64,000 nt of DNA from Streptomyces sp. NBC_00223 (GCF_036199905.1 NZ_CP108109.1:1178001-1242000); one strand, 5' to 3'; counted from the first letter of the stretch, positions 33,837 to 42,718 are shown. Program-made: numbers and translations. The notes: a model not told the origin generated them from the letters alone.

Positions 33837-34553
33837 TCACCTGCCGAACTTGGCCAGTTGCGCCAGCACCCATTCCTCCACGGCCGGGTGGGTGACGCCG
33901 AGCGCGGTCAGGGCCCGCGCCGAGGGGTCCTGGTCGTCGCTGAGGACGCCGAGCAGGATGTGTTCGGTGCCGACGTAGTTGTGGCCGAGGCGGAGCGCCT
34001 CGCTGAAGACCAGTTGCAGGGTCTTGCGGGCGGCGGGGCTGAACGGCAGGTGGCCCTTGACGGACTTCTTCTCCGTGCCCGGGGTGGCCACGGCCGCGCG
34101 GACGGCGGCCGCGTCGGTGCCCAGGTCGACGAACGCGCGGGCGGCGAGGGTGTCGGGCCCGGCGAGCAGGCCGAGTACGAGGTGCTCGGGCCCGATGGCG
34201 GCGTGCTTGGCCTTGCCGGCCTCCTCCTGGGCGGCGGCGACCGCGCTGCGGGCCCGGGGGGTGAAACGGCTGAAGTTGGCGTCGAGATTGAGCCCGAGGT
34301 CCTCCGGCAGCTTGGGCACGAAGCGCTTCTGGGCGGCCTGCTTGCTGACGCCCATGTGCGCGCCGATCTCGGTCCAGGAGGCGCCGGCCCGGCGGGCCTG
34401 GTCGACGAAGTGGCCGATGAGGTGGTCGGCGACCTCGCCGACGTGACCGGCCACGGTCACGGCGTGCTCAAGGTCTTTCAGGGGGTCGCTGTCGGTGTGC
34501 TGCTGCTTGACGTAGTCGATGAGGTCGTCGAGTCGTACGGGGCGATCGGTCAT
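33837..34553 (-). CDS. Clp N-domain protein with helix-turn-helix
   Basis: The 238-residue protein combines an N-terminal HTH-like region (about 52-75, GASWTEIGAHMGVSKQAAQKRF) with two Clp-N (ClpA/ClpC N-terminal) repeats (RFTPRARSAVAAAQEEAGKAKHAAIGPEHLVLGLL and PFSPAARKTLQLVFSEALRLGHNYVGTEHILLGVL). There is no AAA+ ATPase. It cannot unfold proteins itself but may bind Clp substrates or adaptors and also DNA. The start codon sits against a cluster of GTTGAC/GTCAAC half-sites, so autoregulation through the HTH is plausible. Actinobacteria commonly encode such stand-alone proteins. Confidence 0.82.
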   Translation of the reverse strand: MTDRPVRLDDLIDYVKQQHTDSDPLKDLEHAVTVAGHVGEVADHLIGHFVDQARRAGASWTEIGAHMGVSKQAAQKRFVPKLPEDLGLNLDANFSRFTPRARSAVAAAQEEAGKAKHAAIGPEHLVLGLLAGPDTLAARAFVDLGTDAAAVRAAVATPGTEKKSVKGHLPFSPAARKTLQLVFSEALRLGHNYVGTEHILLGVLSDDQDPSARALTALGVTHPAVEEWVLAQLAKFGR

Positions 34554-34555
34554 GC

Positions 34556-34600
34556 GTCAACTTTAGGTTGACGAGATATTGACGTCAACCCGGAGTTGAC
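34556..34600. promoter_or_regulatory. Cluster of GTTGAC/GTCAAC half-sites at the Clp-N gene start
   Basis: GTCAAC (34556-34561) faces GTTGAC (34567-34572). Then TTGACGTCAA (34579-34588) is a perfect palindrome, and a fourth GTTGAC lies at 34595-34600. Four half-sites within 45 bases begin three bases before the ATG at 34553. The promoter must overlap them, and the message is leaderless or nearly so. 34601-34902 holds one imperfect GC hairpin (34697-34732) and no gene. Confidence 0.65.
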
Positions 34601-34902
34601 GATTCCGTCTTCTCTCGCTGAGGTCGCTCGGCACCGCCGGGACGCGGTGTGGGGGGCTTCTCGCCATTGCGGCGGGGATATCGCCTGAGCGTCGGCCCCG
34701 ATCCCTGCCGCCGCGGCGGGACGCGGATCGGGCCCTTTCTGCGGTGCCGGACTGCCTGGCGGGCGGGGGAGCCCGGACCGCGTCGGCTCTGACCGGGACA
34801 GTTCTTCGGGCCCGGCCGTCGCGGCGGGGGTGGTGTGGGGGCCAACGCTCCCCCATGCCACAGAGTCCGGCCGCGTGATCCAGCCGCGCCGGAGGCGACC
34901 GC

Positions 34903-37059
34903 TCAGGGGTGGGGGGCCGGGAGGGCGGTCGCGTTCTCCGGGGACGGGGACGGGGTGGGTGGGCGGGGGGAGCGTGGGGGCGGGGCCAGCCACGTGCGGA
35001 AGAGCGTGTGCAGCGCGCTCGCGCCCACCAATGGGCCGCCCGGCAGGGGGAGTTCGACCGGGTGCAGCAGAAAGGGCCGGCCCTGGGGGCCGCCCAGGCC
35101 GCCGTGGGAGCCGGCCTGCTCCTCGAAGGCGTGCACCGCCCCCGTCTCCGGATCGCACGCCGAATTGATCATCAGATCAGCCGTGTGCGGAAACCCGTCC
35201 GTCCGCAGCACCGCCTCGGCCGCCCCCTCCCCGAACCCGGCCAGCGGGTCCGCCCCGACCACCCGCCCGGTCGCCAACTCGCGCTCCCCGCAGGCCCCGA
35301 GCACCAACGGCCCCCGCTCCGCACTGCGGACCAGCACGAACCCGATCCCCGGATGCCCGGTGAGCGTCGCCGCCAACGCCGGGTACCGCCGCTCGATCTC
35401 CTCCAGCGTCGCCCGCCCCTCGATGTCGGGGAAGGCCACCAGGCCCAGATTGCCCGAGGCCAGCACGACCGGCTCGGACGGCGGCCCCTGGCACTCCGCC
35501 TCCTCCGCGCTCCGGCCCCGCTCGGGCCGCCGCAGCGCCGTACGGGCGGCCGCCCGCGCCTCGGCGCCGCCGCGCCGCCGGGGCAGCCGCCCGCCGCGGG
35601 CCAGCCCGCAGCCGGCCCGTACCAGCTCACGCAGCGCGACCCCGTACGCCCCCTCGAAGGTCTCCCCCGCGCTCTGCCCGTGGTCGGAGAGCAGCACGAC
35701 CCGGTACGGGCGCGGCGCGTACCGTGCCGCGTCCGCGATCAGGCGTACCGAGCGGTCGAGCCGGGTCAGTACCTTGCGCGCGTCCCGGCTGTTCGGGCCG
35801 GAGTGGTGGGCCACCTCGTCGTAGGCGACCAGGTCGGCGTAGACGGCCGTGCGCCCGGCCAGCATGTCGCCGACCACGGCGGCCACGGCGACGTCCCGTT
35901 CGACCACGGTCGCGAACGCCCGCAGCAGCGGATAGAGCCCGCCGCGCTTGATCCGCGGCCGTTCCCTGCGCAGCCGGGCCGCCCGGGACTCCAGGATCTC
36001 CCGGCCGACCTCCGCGCAGAACGACCAGGCGGTGCGTACCGCGTTGGCCGGGTCGGAGAAGTACGCGAAGTACCCCGAGCGCGGGCGGCTGAACTTGTCC
36101 CGTCGGGCCGCGACCGACATCACCAGCGCGGACTGCTCGGCGCCGCCGGTGAAGAGGTTGCCGCGGCTGGCCCCGCCGTCGGCGAGCAGGCCGAGCGAGC
36201 CGGTGAACGCCACCGCCCGGCGTTCCAGCTCGGCCGCGCTCGACGGTCGGTTGCAGACCATCACCTGCCCGGTCTTCTTCTCGAACCAGCGGAAGGCGGG
36301 CACGTCGTGGTTCGTGCCGTGCAGGATCGCGAGCTGGCTGGCGCCGGTCTGGCTGCTCCAGTCGGTGCGCCACGCGGTGAGCCGGTGGGAGCCGCCGAGC
36401 CAGCCCGCGACCGTGGGCATGACGGGCGGCGAGGAGGTGAGCGCGTCGCGCAGCACATCGTGGCCGACGCCGTCGAGTTGCAGGAAGACCGTGCCGGGCG
36501 TGGTCGGCAGCGGCGGGTCGCCCGCCCGGCGGCGACGCCGGCCGGCCAGCCGGGCCAGCCTGCGGCCGTACGCGGCGTCGTCCCGTACGGCCAGCGCGGT
36601 GCTCGTCGCGGAGGAGGCGGCGGACATCACGGCGGCGATGACCACGGCCGTGGCGGGGGTGACCTCGCCGCGCCCGTCGGGGGTGACGCGCAGGGCGACC
36701 AGCAGCAGCGAACCGTTGAGGAAGAACACCAGCGCGCCCAGCACCAGCGCGGGCACCAGCAGCAGCGCGCGGACGATCAGCGGCCACACCAGCGCGCTCA
36801 GCACGCCGAACGCGCCCGCCCCGATCCCCGCGGTGACCGCGATCTGCGTCGGGCTGTCGCCGTCCGGCGCCTCGATCCTGAAGTCCGGCAGCAGCCAGGC
36901 GAGTACGGCCAGCGTCGCCGAGGCCACCACCCACACCGCGAGCACGCGACCGACGGTCCGCAGCGCGCTTCTGCCCGCGGCCCGTCTCCGACTCTCTCCC
37001 GGCTGAGGCACCCCTCCACCCTGCCATACGCGCAGGTCCGGTCGTGGTCGGCTGCTCAC
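34903..37059 (-). CDS. Membrane-anchored alkaline-phosphatase-superfamily phosphodiesterase
   Basis: The 718-residue protein has an N-terminal region (about 30-165) with four transmembrane helices resembling the phage-holin-4 family, followed by a type I phosphodiesterase/nucleotide pyrophosphatase domain. Metal/catalytic motifs are FLQLDGVGHDVL (first Asp), TDWSSQTGASQ (probable nucleophile Thr/Ser region), YADLVAYDEVAHHSG and VVLLSDHGQSAGETF. The orientation of the soluble domain is not certain. GTG 37059 follows GGAGG; a start 17 codons in is possible. Membrane lipid or polyol-phosphate headgroup cleavage fits the family. It is divergent from an MBL hydrolase gene. Confidence 0.82.
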   Translation of the reverse strand: MSSRPRPDLRVWQGGGVPQPGESRRRAAGRSALRTVGRVLAVWVVASATLAVLAWLLPDFRIEAPDGDSPTQIAVTAGIGAGAFGVLSALVWPLIVRALLLVPALVLGALVFFLNGSLLLVALRVTPDGRGEVTPATAVVIAAVMSAASSATSTALAVRDDAAYGRRLARLAGRRRRRAGDPPLPTTPGTVFLQLDGVGHDVLRDALTSSPPVMPTVAGWLGGSHRLTAWRTDWSSQTGASQLAILHGTNHDVPAFRWFEKKTGQVMVCNRPSSAAELERRAVAFTGSLGLLADGGASRGNLFTGGAEQSALVMSVAARRDKFSRPRSGYFAYFSDPANAVRTAWSFCAEVGREILESRAARLRRERPRIKRGGLYPLLRAFATVVERDVAVAAVVGDMLAGRTAVYADLVAYDEVAHHSGPNSRDARKVLTRLDRSVRLIADAARYAPRPYRVVLLSDHGQSAGETFEGAYGVALRELVRAGCGLARGGRLPRRRGGAEARAAARTALRRPERGRSAEEAECQGPPSEPVVLASGNLGLVAFPDIEGRATLEEIERRYPALAATLTGHPGIGFVLVRSAERGPLVLGACGERELATGRVVGADPLAGFGEGAAEAVLRTDGFPHTADLMINSACDPETGAVHAFEEQAGSHGGLGGPQGRPFLLHPVELPLPGGPLVGASALHTLFRTWLAPPPRSPRPPTPSPSPENATALPAPHP

Positions 37060-37131
37060 CGGCCTCCGCCCCGGGCGCAGGGCTTACGCTCGGGGGCGGA
37101 CGTCGGCGGCAGCCGGGAAGGGACGTGCGCG

Positions 37132-37923
37132 GTGTCGGTGGAGATCACGTGGTGGGGGCATGCCACGGTGACCGTGCGGGACTCCGGGGTGCGGGTGCTG
37201 ACCGACCCGCTGTTCGTCCGGCGGCTGGCGCATCTGCGCCGCAGGCGGGGCGCGGTGCCGCCGCCGGCCGCGGCGCGGGCCGACGTGGTGCTGGTGTCGC
37301 ATCTGCACGCCGATCATCTGCATGTCGGTTCGCTGGCCCGGCTGGCCCCGGGCACCACGGTGCTGCTGCCGCGCGGCGCCCTGGCCGCGGTACCGGGTCT
37401 GCGGCAGCTGCGCGACCGGCTGCGGCTGGTGGAGGTGACGGCAGGGGAGTCGGTGGAGTACGGCGAGTTGACGGTCAGGGCGGTGCCCGCCTCGCACGAC
37501 GGCCGGCGCCTGCCGTACGGGCCGCAGCGTGCCCCCGCGCTCGGTTACGTGGTGGAGGGCGCCGCGCGTACGTACTTCGCCGGGGACACCGGGCACTACG
37601 AGGGGATGGCCGAGGCGGTCGGCCCGTGCGACATCGCGCTGCTGCCGGTGGGCGGCTGGGGACCGTTCCTCGGCCACGGCCACCTCAACGCGGAGCGGGC
37701 CGCGCACGCGCTGGCGGAGCTGGCCCCGAGGGTGGCCGTGCCGGTGCACTACGGGACGTTCTGGCCGATCGGCATGGACGCGGTCCGGCCGCACGAGTTC
37801 CACACCCCGGGCCAGGAGTTCGTACGGCTCGCGGCGCGGCTGGCCCCCGAGGTGGCGGTGCACCGGCTGGAGCACGGGCAGAGTGTGCTGGTCGCGGACG
37901 CGGGGCGGGAGAGCGCGGGGTGA
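37132..37923 (+). CDS. MBL-fold metallo-hydrolase (UlaG-like)
   Basis: The 263-residue protein has WWGHATVTV at the start and the dinuclear metal motif HLHADH (57-62), followed by FAGDTGHY and HYGTFWPIG for the remaining ligands. The short UlaG/beta-lactamase_2 architecture is typical of hydrolases acting on cyclic esters or phosphodiesters. GTG 37132 is ten bases after GGGAAGGGA, and an alternative GTG is two codons later. It is translationally coupled (GTGA) to the DedA gene, which suggests a lipid- or membrane-related job. Confidence 0.87.
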   Translation: MSVEITWWGHATVTVRDSGVRVLTDPLFVRRLAHLRRRRGAVPPPAAARADVVLVSHLHADHLHVGSLARLAPGTTVLLPRGALAAVPGLRQLRDRLRLVEVTAGESVEYGELTVRAVPASHDGRRLPYGPQRAPALGYVVEGAARTYFAGDTGHYEGMAEAVGPCDIALLPVGGWGPFLGHGHLNAERAAHALAELAPRVAVPVHYGTFWPIGMDAVRPHEFHTPGQEFVRLAARLAPEVAVHRLEHGQSVLVADAGRESAG

Positions 37924-38576
37924 TCGGCATTCTGGCGTCGGCCGCCGCGAACCCGCCCCCGTCGCAGGGCGCGCAGCAGGCCATCGGCTACCCGTCGCTC
38001 TTCCTGCTGGTGGCGCTGGGCTCGCTGCTCCCGGTGGTGCCGACCGGGGCGCTGGTGTCGAGTGCGGCGGTGGTCGCCTTCCACCAGACAGAACCGGTCG
38101 CGCTCGCCTTCGTGTTCGCGGTGGCGTCCCTGGCGGCGTTCCTCGGGGACGTGGCCCTGTACTGGCTGGGGCTGCGCGGGGTCAGGTCCCGCAACGGCTC
38201 GCGCTGGCTGCGGCGACTGCACGACCGGGTCGACGAGGGGACGCTCGCCCGCTCCCAGCGGCAGCTCGACGAGCACGGGGCCGCCGTTCTGGTGCTGTCG
38301 CGGCTGATACCGGCGGGCCGGCTGCCGGTCATGGTGGCGTGTCTGCTCGCGGAGATGCCGCTGCGGCGCTTCGCGCGGGGCGACATAGCCGCGTGCCTGG
38401 CGTGGGCCGCGGCGTATCAGCTGATCGGCATACTGGGCGGCTCGCTCTTCCCCGAGCCGTGGCAGGGGGTCGCCCTCGCGGTCGCGCTGACCTTTGTGAT
38501 CGCCGCGGTGCCGACGATCCGCAGGCGGCTGCGCCCGGCGCCGACGGGAACGGGAGGGGCCACGACGGGCGAGTAG
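37920..38576 (+). CDS. DedA/VTT-family membrane protein
   Basis: The 218-residue protein has hydrophobic segments at about 22-48, 52-80, 150-170 and 180-205, and the VTT signature region with FLGDVALYWLGLRG, then LSRLIPAGRLPVMVACLLAEMPLRRFARGDIAACLAWA. DedA proteins are phospholipid/undecaprenyl-phosphate flippase-type transporters that recycle carriers and support membrane potential. It overlaps the MBL gene by GTGA. A long palindromic repeat follows. Confidence 0.82.
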   Translation: MIGILASAAANPPPSQGAQQAIGYPSLFLLVALGSLLPVVPTGALVSSAAVVAFHQTEPVALAFVFAVASLAAFLGDVALYWLGLRGVRSRNGSRWLRRLHDRVDEGTLARSQRQLDEHGAAVLVLSRLIPAGRLPVMVACLLAEMPLRRFARGDIAACLAWAAAYQLIGILGGSLFPEPWQGVALAVALTFVIAAVPTIRRRLRPAPTGTGGATTGE

Positions 38577-38634
38577 GCAGGCGTGCGCGTGCGGTGACCG
38601 GACGGGTTGGCCGGGTCCGTCCGGCTTCCGGTTC

Positions 38635-38687
38635 TGTCCTCAATCGCCGGACGGGCTGATTTTCAGCCCGTCCGGCGATCGAGGACA
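38635..38687. repeat. 53-bp interspersed palindrome (Streptomyces-type intergenic repeat), likely terminator
   Basis: Bases 38635-38660 and 38662-38687 are inverted copies about centre 38661 with a single mismatch near 38642/38680, leaving a TTT loop. The core is CCGGACGGGCTGA / TCAGCCCGTCCGG. Sequences of this type are dispersed between genes in many streptomycete genomes. It should terminate the MBL-DedA transcript and the convergent NAPE-PLD-like gene. Confidence 0.7.
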
Positions 38688-38753
38688 CCGCGCGGTCGGC
38701 GGGCTGCCCGATATCCGCGATCGCCGCACCAGCCGTGAGGGGGCGTCGAAGAC

Positions 38754-39818
38754 TTACGCCGGGCGGGCGGAACTCGCGGCTGAGCCGGGATGCGCGGGAG
38801 ACGCGGCCCGGCCCAGCACCCTCGACGCCCCGATCGGCAGGTCCCACAGGGCCGTGCGGGGCAGGGGCTCGGCCGCCCAGGCCGCGCGCAGCCGGGTCAG
38901 CGGCTCCAGCGGAGGTTCGCCGGAGAGCAGGAAGGTGGCCCAGTGCATCGGGGCCATCGCCCCCGCGCCGAGGTCGAGAAACGCCTGCACGGCCTCCTCC
39001 GGGTCCATGTGGACCCGGCCGAGCAGCCAGCGCGGGGCGTAGGCGCCGATCGGCAGGAGGGTGAGGTCGATACCGGGGTGGGCGCGGGCGATCTCGCGGA
39101 AGAAGTGGCCGTAGCCGGTGTCCCCGGCGAAGTGGACACGGGTACCGGCCGGACCGGTGAGCACCCAGCCGCCCCACAGCGAACGGCAGGTGTCGGTCAG
39201 GGTGCGCCGGCTCCAGTGGTGGGCGGGCACGAAGTCGAACCGCACCCCGCGCAGCTCCGCGGCCTCCCACCAGTCGAGTTCGGTCACCCGGGTGAATCCG
39301 CGCCGGCGGCACCAGCGGCCCAGGCCCGCCGGGACGTAGAGCGCGGTGTGGCGCGGGAGCCGTTTGAGGGTGGGCGCGTCGAGGTGGTCGTAGTGGTTGT
39401 GGCTGATGACGACCGCGTCGACCGGCGGCAGCGCGGACCAGGGCACTCCGACCGGGGTGATCCGCGCCGGGGTGCCGGGGATCCGCCGGGACCAGACGGG
39501 GTCGGTGAGCACGGTGAGCCCGCCGATCCTGATCACCCAGCTGGCGTGCCCGGCCCAGGTCACGCTGATCTCGCCGGGCCCGGCGTCCGGTACGGGGCCG
39601 GGGACGACCGGCAGCGACGGCACGTCCCTGAGGGTGTGCGCGGGCGGCCGTGTCGCGCACTCGCGCACCAGGCGGACGAGGTTGCCGATGCCGAGCGCCG
39701 GCGTGGAGGCGGGCACGGCCAGCGGGTCGGTCAGCCGGTCGGCGAAGGACCGGGGCCAGCGGCGGTCCTCGCCGGGCGGGCGGGGCGCGGGGCGGGTGCG
39801 CTCGCTCTGTTCGGTCAT
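38754..39818 (-). CDS. MBL-fold hydrolase, NAPE-phospholipase-D-like
   Basis: The 354-residue protein has the motif SHNHYDHLD (about 139-147; His140, His142, Asp144, His145), preceded by WAGHASWVI and DPVWSRR. FDFVPAHHWSRRTL, FAGDTGYG and HMDPEEAVQAFLDLGAGAMAPMHWATF complete the metal site. This is the zinc phosphodiesterase group related to N-acyl-phosphatidylethanolamine phospholipase D, usually acting on membrane lipids. ATG 39818 follows GGGAG at five bases. It shares only the general fold with the MBL protein at 37132. Confidence 0.88.
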   Translation of the reverse strand: MTEQSERTRPAPRPPGEDRRWPRSFADRLTDPLAVPASTPALGIGNLVRLVRECATRPPAHTLRDVPSLPVVPGPVPDAGPGEISVTWAGHASWVIRIGGLTVLTDPVWSRRIPGTPARITPVGVPWSALPPVDAVVISHNHYDHLDAPTLKRLPRHTALYVPAGLGRWCRRRGFTRVTELDWWEAAELRGVRFDFVPAHHWSRRTLTDTCRSLWGGWVLTGPAGTRVHFAGDTGYGHFFREIARAHPGIDLTLLPIGAYAPRWLLGRVHMDPEEAVQAFLDLGAGAMAPMHWATFLLSGEPPLEPLTRLRAAWAAEPLPRTALWDLPIGASRVLGRAASPAHPGSAASSARPA

Positions 39819-39916
39819 CCGGACTCCCTTGCGTGCGCCGGTACGGCTCCGGTGGGCGCGCCGCGGCGGTGAGGACACCGCGGCCGCGGCTCCGGCCGCG
39901 ACTCCTCGAACGTAAG

Positions 39917-41128
39917 TCAGGCCCCGCGGCCCCGCGATCCCGTGTCGGCCGGGCCGCCGACCGCGGTCGCCCCGCTCAGCCCGGCGAACGCGGCCCCGAG
40001 CGCGGCGAGCGCGGCCGCGACATGCGGGACGGTGAGCGGGTCGGGGGCGGCCAGTGCCGTACGCCGTTCGGCGTCGGTGGCGCCGTGCAGGGCGCCGGTG
40101 TCGATCCGGACCCGGGGCTCGGCCGGGTCGTCGCCGAAACGGTCGCCGCCGGGCACGGGTCTGCCGAGGGCCGCGGTCAGCCGTTCGGCGACGGCCGCCG
40201 CGCCGAGCCCGGGTGTGCGCAGCGTCGGGTAGAGCTGGAAGCCGGCCTTCGGCGGGCGGCACAGCGCCCCGGCGCCGGTGATCGTCCGGTACGCGGCCGC
40301 GGCGGTCCGCGCGTGCAGCAGGTTCGCGGCGGCGGTGCGGTCGGTGACCTCGGCGGGCTCCGTCAGCACGTACGCGGTCGCGGCGGCCACGGGCCCGGGG
40401 AGCGCGGCCCGCAGCGCGGCGAGCACCTGGGCGGTACCGGCCCGCCAGGCCATGCCGTACTCGGTGCCGGGGAAGCGGGCGAGCGCGGCGGGCACGGCCG
40501 AGGGGACCAGGGTCGCGCCGAGGTCGGTGAGCACCACCGCGTGGTCGGGCAGCATCTCGGCGGGGCTGAGCAGCACGGTGTCGTGGTGGTGCAGCGTGTC
40601 GGAGTACGTCTCGTCGGAGACGATCAGCAGGCCCGCCTCGGCCGCCGCCTCGCAGGTCTGGTGGAGCAGTTCCGGCGGGCTGACCGTGCCGCTGGGGTCG
40701 TCGGCGGCGGACAGCACGAGCAGCCGCGGGTCGCCGCCCTCGGCGCGGGCCCGCCGTACGGTCTCCAGCAGCGCGAAGGCGTCGGGCACTCCCCCGCCCT
40801 CGGCGGGAGTGGTCACGGTGTGCGTACGGCGGCCGAGCAGCCGGACCACCGGAGACTGCCAGGCGGCGGACGGGCGGGCGAGCACGGGTTCGCCTTCGGC
40901 GGCGGCCAGCAGTGCGAGCAGCAGCGTCTCGGCGCCGGGCGCGGCCAGTACGCGGTCGGCGCCGCCGGGCAGGCCGCGCCGGGTCCAGTAGCCGTCGGCG
41001 GCGGCCAGCAGGCGGGGGCCGCCGCCGGGCGGGTCGGCGGCCGTCCGGGTGCTGAGATGTTCGGTCCAGTACGCGGGAACCGGCAGGCCGGGGTCGGGCC
41101 GGACGTCGTACGGCGGGGAGAGCCGCAT
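39917..41128 (-). CDS. Aminotransferase class I/II-fold protein lacking the catalytic lysine
   Basis: The 403-residue protein aligns by pattern to fold type I PLP enzymes: SAADDPSGTVSPPELL corresponds to the NPTG region and LIVSDETYSDTLHH to the DE-Y strand. Where the SxxK Schiff-base motif belongs, it reads VVLTDLGATLVPSAVP. The whole protein contains one lysine only (PPKAGFQLYP, about 317), which is not at that position. It is therefore probably not a normal transaminase. ATG 41128 has GGAGG eight bases upstream. It is a single gene next to the MBL hydrolase, in the same direction. Confidence 0.8.
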   Translation of the reverse strand: MRLSPPYDVRPDPGLPVPAYWTEHLSTRTAADPPGGGPRLLAAADGYWTRRGLPGGADRVLAAPGAETLLLALLAAAEGEPVLARPSAAWQSPVVRLLGRRTHTVTTPAEGGGVPDAFALLETVRRARAEGGDPRLLVLSAADDPSGTVSPPELLHQTCEAAAEAGLLIVSDETYSDTLHHHDTVLLSPAEMLPDHAVVLTDLGATLVPSAVPAALARFPGTEYGMAWRAGTAQVLAALRAALPGPVAAATAYVLTEPAEVTDRTAAANLLHARTAAAAYRTITGAGALCRPPKAGFQLYPTLRTPGLGAAAVAERLTAALGRPVPGGDRFGDDPAEPRVRIDTGALHGATDAERRTALAAPDPLTVPHVAAALAALGAAFAGLSGATAVGGPADTGSRGRGA

Positions 41129-41965
41129 TCCGCACCTCCGCTGCGTGGTGACACCCGGAGTTCGCAGGCACCGGGGAGTGGCCTTACCCGCTTCACCATC
41201 CCCCTCTCCGCCCCCTCCCGCACCGCCGCACACAAACCCCCAGGTCAGCGGACCCGCCCAAAGGGCGGGTGAAGGGGCGGTCGCGGGCACGACGCCGCCC
41301 GCCGAGGGCGGGAAGAGGTTGACGGCAGCGCCGCCGCCGAGGCGCGACCTGGTAACGGCACGGGCGGCGTGGGCGCGGTCAGCAAGGCAGGACGCGGGCG
41401 GCGGGCGCGCCATCGGCGGCGTGGTGGGGGCGCGGGCAGGCGGGGGCGCCGGGTTCTCAGCCGATGATCAGCCCGGCGGACGGCGGTTGGCGAGCGCGTG
41501 CCCAGACGCCGTCGACAAGGCAAGGCACGGGGAGCAGCCGACGGGAGCGCCGCCGCCGAGGCGCGACCTGGTGACGGCCCGCACGGGCGGCGTGGGCGCG
41601 GTCAGCGAGGCAGGACGCGGCCGATCCGGGCGCCGTCGGCGAGGCGCGGTGGTGATGGTACGGACGCGGGCAGGCGGGGGCGCCGCGTTCTCAGCCGATG
41701 ATCAGCCCGGCGGACGGCGGTTGGCGAGCGCGTGCCCACACGCCGTCGGCGCGGCGCGACCAGGGAGGTGCCGGGCTGATCAGCCGGTGAGCGGCCCGGC
41801 GGGGGTGCCATCGGCGGCGTGGTGGGGGCGCGGGCGCGGCCGGCGCGGCGGGGCGCGTCTGGCCGGGCGCTGTTGGCGAAGTGCCGCCAAGAGATGGCGG
41901 GGGCGAGGTGGGGGCGCCGGTGATGAGCCGGGCGGGTCGTCGGGGAGACGGGCGGGACGGGGTGG
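41129..41965. repeat. Gene-free spacer with imperfect 220-235 bp tandem duplication
   Basis: The segment beginning GCGCGACCTGGT at 41342 recurs at 41561 (219-bp shift), and the later part GTTCTCAGCCGATGATCAGC at 41453 recurs at 41687 (234-bp shift). A third partial copy shares GCCATCGGCGGCGTGGTG at about 41410 and 41806. Identity is high in the cores and broken by small indels. Open frames here lack ribosome-binding sites and codon bias, so I see no gene. Confidence 0.7.
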
Positions 41966-42718
41966 TCAGGGGGTGATCAGGGTGGGGAGCTGCCGCATGT
42001 CGTCGAAGACGGTCGTACCCGGGCCCTCCAGCCAGCTCGCGGGGGTCAGGCCCCCGCAGTAGCCGAACGCCCGCATGCCCGCCGCGCGGGCCGCCTCCAC
42101 GCCGTAACGGCTGTCCTCGACCACCACGCAGCGGGCCGGGTCGACGCCGAGGCTGCGGGCCGCGTGCAGGAACAGGTCGGGGGCGGGCTTGCCCCGGGCC
42201 ACCTCGCTCGCGCTGAAGATCCGGCCCTCGAACCGCTCGTAGAGCCCGGTCAGGCCCAGGGTGTGGCGCAGCCCGGCGTGGCCCGTGCTGGAGGCGACGC
42301 ACATCGGCAGGGTCAGCGCGTCGAGCGCTGCCACGATGCCGTCGACCGGGGTGAGTTCACGTTCGAACGCCTCCCGGTACAGCCCCCGGTACTCCGAGTC
42401 CCAGCCGTTGGGCAGACGGCGTCCGAGGTGCCGCTCGATCTCCGCGGTCATGTCGGCGAAGGAACGGCCCACGAAGCGTTCGACGATCTCCGCCTCGCTC
42501 AGCGGCCAGCCCAGCTCGGCCAGCACCCGCGCGTCCACCTTGACGGCGATCTTCTCGCTGTCGACCAGGACGCCGTCGCAGTCGAAGATCACCAGCTCGA
42601 CCCCGGGCGGCGCGGACTCCCCGCCGTCGGGCTCCACTCGGCCGGACGGTACGGCGACCGGCGCTGCGGCCGTCGGCTCGACGGTGTCGGGCCGGACGTC
42701 CGGCTGCGGTGCGCTCAT
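41966..42718 (-). CDS. HAD-superfamily phosphatase (beta-phosphoglucomutase-like)
   Basis: The 250-residue protein has an N-terminal 38-residue Pro/Ala-rich extension, then the nucleophile motif FDCDGVLVDSE (Asp46, Asp48), a helical cap domain, motif II ASSTGH, motif III Lys in GKPAPDLF and motif IV VVVEDSRYGVEAA. This is subfamily IA variant 3, which includes sugar-phosphate phosphatases and beta-phosphoglucomutases. ATG 42718 has only a weak ribosome-binding site, and an internal start near the catalytic domain is possible. It is divergent from the PAP2-kinase gene. Confidence 0.87.
   Translation of the reverse strand: MSAPQPDVRPDTVEPTAAAPVAVPSGRVEPDGGESAPPGVELVIFDCDGVLVDSEKIAVKVDARVLAELGWPLSEAEIVERFVGRSFADMTAEIERHLGRRLPNGWDSEYRGLYREAFERELTPVDGIVAALDALTLPMCVASSTGHAGLRHTLGLTGLYERFEGRIFSASEVARGKPAPDLFLHAARSLGVDPARCVVVEDSRYGVEAARAAGMRAFGYCGGLTPASWLEGPGTTVFDDMRQLPTLITP

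Noticed and set aside
34909..37923. A 1004-codon open frame on the plus strand
   Set aside because: Its first two thirds are the antisense shadow of the membrane phosphodiesterase gene. Only the part from 37132 has a ribosome-binding site and MBL motifs.
38754..41171. An 805-codon minus frame spanning two genes
   Set aside because: The upstream part is out of phase with the aminotransferase-like gene. Only the segment from 39818 down codes for the MBL protein.
41245..41811. Arg/Pro-rich ORFs in the 41-kb repeat region
   Set aside because: Composition is that of random high-GC sequence, and there is no initiation signal or domain pattern.
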